From: Chloroflexota bacterium
Lineage (GTDB): Bacteria > Chloroflexota > Dehalococcoidia > Dehalococcoidales > RBG-16-60-22
Direction: 5' to 3'
DNA length: 10,117 bases
Assembly: GCA_022574315.1 (NCBI GenBank)
Contig: JACZSH010000050.1
Coordinates: 1-10,117 of the forward strand
Shown here: positions 7,032 to 10,117 of the stretch, piece by piece
Position numbering within the stretch: the stretch's first letter is position 1
Layout of the letters: each line of letters starts with the position of its first letter
Translations under genes and position numbers: made by a program
The notes under the pieces: model-generated
What the model was told of the DNA's origin: nothing
Databases searched by the model: none
The model's input: the letters and a program-made list of their open reading frames with translations, nothing else

Positions 7032-7043
7032 ACATATATATGT
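7032..7043 (+). promoter_or_regulatory. Perfect 12-bp palindrome upstream of the FAH-family gene
   Basis: ACATATATATGT is its own reverse complement. It lies in the 110-base gap after the DHOD-like gene, 49 bases before the next start. It could be a regulator site, but AT palindromes of this length arise by chance, it does not match the gntR-upstream palindrome, and I see no good promoter beside it. Confidence 0.25.
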
Positions 7044-7092
7044 CTACGAATCTCTCATAAGCCAAACCAAAGGAAAGGGGTTTAAAAACAAA

Positions 7093-8037
7093 ATGAAACT
7101 GGTAACCTACGAATCGTCCCCAGGTTGTGATAGACTGGGTGTTTTAATTGCCGACAAGGTTGTTGACCTGGCACTGGCGAGAGAAGTCTGTCAGAAAGAC
7201 ACCCACGCTGATATACCTGTCCTGCCCTCGGATATGATGTCGTTTCTGAATGAGGGAGAGACCGCGATAAGCGCTGCCACCATGGTTAAAGAATGGTGCC
7301 AGGCCCAGCTTGAAAAAACCGGTAAAATCAATGCACCTTCAGGTGACCCGATATCTTATGATGTAAAGAAGGTTCGACTGCGCGCACCGGTACCACGGCC
7401 ACCCAAGATTTTATGCCTGGCACTCAATTATCAGGCACATGCCGCCGAAGCCGGTATTCCCGACCTACCCGAAAAACCTCATGTCTTTATTAAACCGGGA
7501 ATCCATTCGGTAGTTGGGCCCGATGATAAAGTCTTTAAAGTTCCGGAGAGCGAGAACTTTATCTTTGAAGGCGAACTGGCGGTGGTAATCGGCCAGCGCT
7601 GCCACCGTGTCTCCGCGGATAAGGCATACGATGTCATCACCGGTTACACCATTGTGAATGACATGTCGGCGCGTGACCTTGGCAAAACCAACCGGCCGGG
7701 TATGGTTGATTGGTTCCGGGTCAAGGCTTTCGATAGCTCGCTGCCGATGGGCCCCTGCCTGACTACGAAAGATGAAATTGAAGACCCGCATAACCTGCGC
7801 CTGGTAGTACGTGTCAATGGCCAGACCGCCCAGGATGCCTCCACCAATGAGATGTTTCATAAAATTCCCGAAGTAATAGAGTTTATTACCCACTACATCA
7901 CGCTGGACCCGGGGGATATTATTGCTACCGGGACGCCGGGGGGCTCCAAAGGCGCCCTGAAAGTCGGCGATAAGGTGGAGGTTGAGATAGAAAAGATAGG
8001 CGCGCTGACCAGCACCATTGCCGAGAGAACGGAATAG
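7093..8037 (+). CDS. Fumarylacetoacetate hydrolase (FAH) family protein
   Basis: A 314-residue protein. An N-terminal lead domain (about 1-100) is followed by the FAH fold. Family residues are all present: NYQAHAAEAG (112-121) with the His116/Glu119 pair, the metal ligands Glu159 and Glu161 in FEGELAVVIG, Asp190 in NDMSARD, Lys211 before FD, and the substrate-loop motif ATGTPGG (278-284). The family hydrolyses or decarboxylates 1,3-diketo or oxo acids, or hydrates and tautomerises related compounds, using Mg2+ or Mn2+. Members near the end of aromatic meta-cleavage routes and FAHD1-like oxaloacetate decarboxylases share all these residues, so the exact reaction is open. With the intact active site, C-C hydrolysis or decarboxylation of a keto acid from this cluster is likely. 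The ribosome site is GGAAAGGGG (7072-7080); the next gene starts 16 bases after its stop. Confidence 0.92.
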   Translation: MKLVTYESSPGCDRLGVLIADKVVDLALAREVCQKDTHADIPVLPSDMMSFLNEGETAISAATMVKEWCQAQLEKTGKINAPSGDPISYDVKKVRLRAPVPRPPKILCLALNYQAHAAEAGIPDLPEKPHVFIKPGIHSVVGPDDKVFKVPESENFIFEGELAVVIGQRCHRVSADKAYDVITGYTIVNDMSARDLGKTNRPGMVDWFRVKAFDSSLPMGPCLTTKDEIEDPHNLRLVVRVNGQTAQDASTNEMFHKIPEVIEFITHYITLDPGDIIATGTPGGSKGALKVGDKVEVEIEKIGALTSTIAERTE

Positions 8038-8053
8038 TACAAGGAGTTAGTCT

Positions 8054-9754
8054 ATGGCTGCAGACTGGCATGACCTGGTGTCACCACCGAAGTACAAAGT
8101 CAGGGTGGAAAAAGATGTTTTTATCACGATGCGCGACGGGACACGTATTGCGGCTGATATCTACCGTCCCGATGCCGAAGGTGAGTTTCCCGCCCTGCTT
8201 TCCCTATCCTGCTACGGAAAGGGCATACAGAAACTACCGATACCAAAAGGCACCCCGATAGACTTTCGGGCCGGAAACGCCGGGATTGAGGCGGGGAATT
8301 CAGAGTATTTTGTGACCAGAGGCTACGTGCATGTTATTGCTGACTCCCGCGGTACCGGTTATTCCGAAGGCGGGTACCGGTATCTCTCAATTAAGGAGCA
8401 AGAGGACGGCTACGACCTCGTGGAGTGGATGGCCGGACAAGCCTGGTGCACCGGCAAGGTGGGTATGCTGGGGATGTCGTATTTTTCCATGATACAATAC
8501 CTGGTGGCCGCCCAGAACCCACCTCACCTTAAGGCTATTTTCTCTTACGAGGGGACTACCGACCTATACCGTGCCTTTGGTTATCACGGCGGCATTTTCG
8601 ATTTCGGCTTCTTTTTCCAGTGGTGGCACCATATCCCGGCACATACCATGGCGCCACTGGAGATCCCTGATGCCAAGCTCAAGAAGATGATAGAAGCCGC
8701 CAAGGGCAACCGGGACATACAGGGCAATGCCAACGTTTACATATCACTGGAATGGCCGGATAAGAATCCCATCATGTTCGACCACGCCATACATCCGCAT
8801 GACGGGCCTTACTACTGGGAACGGTCAGCGTACACCAAGTTTGATAAGATAACAATCCCGATTTATTGCCTGTCACGATGGACTACCTGGCTTTTTCACC
8901 TGCCGGGAGCGTTCAGTGCCTACCAGGGGATAAACGCGCCGAAGAAACTGACGATAGGATTACCTGAGGCGGGAGAAAAAGAAAAGTACGAATTCAGTGT
9001 CGGGCGTCCCTGGAACGAAGGTCACGACGTTATTCTGCGCTGGTACGACCACTGGCTAAAAGGCATAGATACCGGCCTGATGGACGAGCCGCCCATAAGA
9101 TTACTTATTCAGGGGACCGGTAAATGGCGCTATGAAAACGAATGGCCACTGGCAAGAACCAGGTGGACCAGGTTGTATTTAAGAGAAGGAGGGAAGCTGG
9201 CAGAAACGCCGCCGGCGCCCGGCGAGGAATCCGATGGTTTTACCAACCTGCCGACATTGAAACCAAGGCAGAAGGTACCCGGTGTGGAGTATATTACGGA
9301 ACCAATGACACAGGATTTGGAGATTACGGGGCCATCGGCACTGTACTTTAATGCTTCATTGGATAACCAGGACGCGAACTGGATGGTCGAGCTCTTTGAT
9401 GTCAGCCCGGACGGATCGAGAAGACTGGTGACCATGGGCTGGCTGAAGGCGAGTCACCGGGAACTTGATGAAGCCAAAACAAAACCTTATCAGCCTTTCC
9501 ACCCTCACACCAGAAGTCTTCCCGTGGAACCGGGGAAGATATACGAGTACGCCATGGAAATCAGGGAAACTTCCAACGTATTCAAGGTTGGTCACCGGAT
9601 GCAGTTGATAATCAAGGGCCAGGATTCTCCCTACGAAGGCCCGGAGCATTTCCGGGAAATCCATTACCATCTGCTCAATATGGAGGAAACCCGCCACACA
9701 ATTTATCATACCCCACAGTACCAGTCTTACCTGCTGCTACCGGTTATCCCATAG
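8054..9754 (+). CDS. CocE/NonD family alpha/beta hydrolase (X-Pro dipeptidyl-peptidase S15-like)
   Basis: A 566-residue protein of normal CocE length. Residues about 18-345 are the alpha/beta hydrolase domain with a helical cap: MRDGTRIAADIYRP near the start, ADSRGTGYSEGGY (96-108), and nucleophile elbow GMLGMSYFS with Ser142. Tyr54 in SCYGKG fits the oxyanion-hole Tyr. RWYDHWLKG (329-337) ends the domain, and about 345-566 is the C-terminal jelly-roll of the family. Unusually, the region that normally reads GWYD is SRWTT (274-278), and the GPW-H segment that supplies the His is replaced around 302-307, so neither triad partner is in its normal place. Related proteins cleave esters, amides or peptides, so it could act early in this pathway. 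There is no signal peptide, so it is probably cytoplasmic. The start at 8054 follows AAGGAG (8041-8046), and the 16-base gap to the FAH gene shows co-transcription. Confidence 0.87.
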   Translation: MAADWHDLVSPPKYKVRVEKDVFITMRDGTRIAADIYRPDAEGEFPALLSLSCYGKGIQKLPIPKGTPIDFRAGNAGIEAGNSEYFVTRGYVHVIADSRGTGYSEGGYRYLSIKEQEDGYDLVEWMAGQAWCTGKVGMLGMSYFSMIQYLVAAQNPPHLKAIFSYEGTTDLYRAFGYHGGIFDFGFFFQWWHHIPAHTMAPLEIPDAKLKKMIEAAKGNRDIQGNANVYISLEWPDKNPIMFDHAIHPHDGPYYWERSAYTKFDKITIPIYCLSRWTTWLFHLPGAFSAYQGINAPKKLTIGLPEAGEKEKYEFSVGRPWNEGHDVILRWYDHWLKGIDTGLMDEPPIRLLIQGTGKWRYENEWPLARTRWTRLYLREGGKLAETPPAPGEESDGFTNLPTLKPRQKVPGVEYITEPMTQDLEITGPSALYFNASLDNQDANWMVELFDVSPDGSRRLVTMGWLKASHRELDEAKTKPYQPFHPHTRSLPVEPGKIYEYAMEIRETSNVFKVGHRMQLIIKGQDSPYEGPEHFREIHYHLLNMEETRHTIYHTPQYQSYLLLPVIP

Positions 9755-9834
9755 AAGTTATTCCGGGAAAAGCGGATTAATCAGCTTTAGTGCGACTAAT
9801 TCACCTACCCGGTGGCCTCATGGAGAGGACGATT

Positions 9835-9891
9835 ATGATATTGACGTTAGGCATTAGAGAATGGATAATTTATTATCCAGACAACAGATAG
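9835..9891 (+). CDS. Possible 18-residue ORF with good ribosome site, or remnant of a gene start
   Basis: The ATG at 9835 lies 5 bases after GGAGAGGA (9822-9829) and opens an 18-codon frame ending in TAG at 9889-9891. The stop overlaps the first base of the 16-bp inverted repeat. It may be a leader peptide, or the start of a gene cut off when the repeat arrived. No family is recognisable in so short a peptide, and a chance ORF is quite possible. Confidence 0.2.
   Translation: MILTLGIREWIIYYPDNR
9841..9869 (+). promoter_or_regulatory. Candidate sigma-70 promoter downstream of the operon
   Basis: TTGACG (9841-9846) and GATAAT (9864-9869) are spaced by 17 bases, each matching five of six consensus positions. 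Transcription would begin near 9876, directly in front of the perfect hairpin at 9891. The -10 overlaps the inverted repeat TGGATAAT / ATTATCCA at 9862-9879, which could be an operator. Confidence 0.45.
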
Positions 9892-9925
9892 TAGATACCC
9901 ACGGGCTCTGCCCGTGGGTATCTAC
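9891..9925. repeat. Perfect 16-bp inverted repeat with 3-base loop
   Basis: Arms GTAGATACCCACGGGC (9891-9906) and GCCCGTGGGTATCTAC (9910-9925) are perfect reverse complements around TCT. It is not followed by a T run, so it is not a standard terminator. The tight GC-rich tip and AT-containing base resemble dispersed palindromic elements or the subterminal hairpins of IS200/IS605-type elements, but no transposase is in view. Confidence 0.75.
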
Positions 9926-9959
9926 CTTAAAGAGTGGTAACCTTTATGGGGGCAGGTCA

Positions 9960-9998
9960 GCTGGATATTATTACGAACGGAATATCCAGCCCTTTTCT
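9960..9998 (+). terminator. Possible rho-independent terminator
   Basis: Perfect 10-bp arms GCTGGATATT (9960-9969) and AATATCCAGC (9981-9990) enclose an 11-base loop and are followed by CCTTTTCT. The stem is only moderately GC-rich and the T run is interrupted, so termination would be partial. It would end rightward transcripts from the operon or from the promoter at 9841. Confidence 0.4.
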
Positions 9999-10000
9999 AC

Positions 10001-10053
10001 GTCACATTTCATCTGATTGTGCAATTTCATCTCATGCGACACAATCCGTCGCA
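10001..10053. repeat. Cluster of short repeats, possible insertion-sequence end
   Basis: The word ATTTCATCT occurs twice, 18 bases apart (10006-10014 and 10024-10032). ATTGTGCAAT lies between them, and the inverted pair TGCGAC / GTCGCA follows at 10035-10053. Arrays of short direct repeats next to a terminal sequence are typical of IS ends such as those of the IS21 family. There is no transposase in the window, so the identification is weak. Confidence 0.25.
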
Positions 10054-10117
10054 ATCATTGAGGCAAGCCCGTTTCGCGGTGCGACGCTCCTAGAGCATAC
10101 CCTGCTTAAGTAATTCA

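Larger units (their letters stand above)
9876..9998 (+). ncRNA. Candidate small structured RNA (hypothetical)
   Basis: The bounds come from the promoter-like pair ending at 9869 and the T-rich CCTTTTCT after the last hairpin (9991-9998). The transcript would contain a perfect 16-bp hairpin (9891-9925) and end in a 10-bp hairpin resembling a terminator. There is no match to a known RNA family that I recognise. The proposal rests only on this arrangement. Confidence 0.25.
9755..10117. other. Long non-coding stretch with hairpins, a promoter and repeated words
   Basis: No open frame of convincing length or similarity is visible on either strand. The stretch holds a promoter-like pair (9841-9869), three perfect inverted repeats (9862-9879, 9891-9925, 9960-9990), and from about 10001 a set of short repeated words. 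These are listed separately. It marks the end of the catabolic operon, although no standard terminator follows the hydrolase gene directly. Confidence 0.6.

Overview
The window looks like a piece of an environmental bacterial genome, most likely Chloroflexota of the Dehalococcoidia type. The main pointer is the solute-binding lipoprotein with a long alanine-proline linker directly after its lipid-anchor cysteine, a style common in that group. Mid-range GC, purine-rich Shine-Dalgarno sites and the mix of TRAP transport, ferredoxin-fused flavoenzyme and CocE-like hydrolase agree with this. The assignment is inference, since no marker gene is present.

Layout: (1) 1-1376, minus strand: an Old Yellow Enzyme-type NADH:flavin oxidoreductase, running off the left edge. 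(2) 1377-1623: a divergent control region with a textbook sigma-70 promoter facing right, a perfect 21-bp palindrome just after it, and a weaker promoter facing left. (3) 1624-2427: a GntR/FCD regulator. (4) 2543-5625: a complete three-part TRAP transporter, consisting of a lipoprotein-type DctP, then DctQ and DctM overlapping by 8 bp. A strong 18-bp-stem hairpin lies between dctP and dctQ. (5) 5696-6982: a dihydroorotate/dihydropyrimidine dehydrogenase-like flavoprotein fused to a two-cluster ferredoxin domain. (6) 7093-8037: a fumarylacetoacetate hydrolase (FAH) family enzyme. (7) 8054-9754: a CocE/NonD-type alpha/beta hydrolase, 16 bp after the FAH gene. (8) 9755-10117: no convincing gene, but several perfect inverted repeats, a good promoter and repeated words that could be a small RNA gene and/or the end of a mobile element.

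The genes read as one catabolic module. A carboxylate would be sensed by the GntR/FCD protein and imported by the TRAP system. Enzymatic steps would be ester or amide cleavage (CocE-like), flavin/iron-sulfur redox chemistry (DHOD-like and OYE-like) and carbon-carbon hydrolysis of a keto acid (FAH family). The substrate cannot be read from the sequence. Three of the four enzymes depart from their family at catalytic positions: the DHOD-like protein lacks the loop Cys, the CocE-like protein lacks the usual Asp and His, and the OYE-like protein has Lys in place of the first active-site His. The pathway may therefore use a substrate or chemistry different from the named families.
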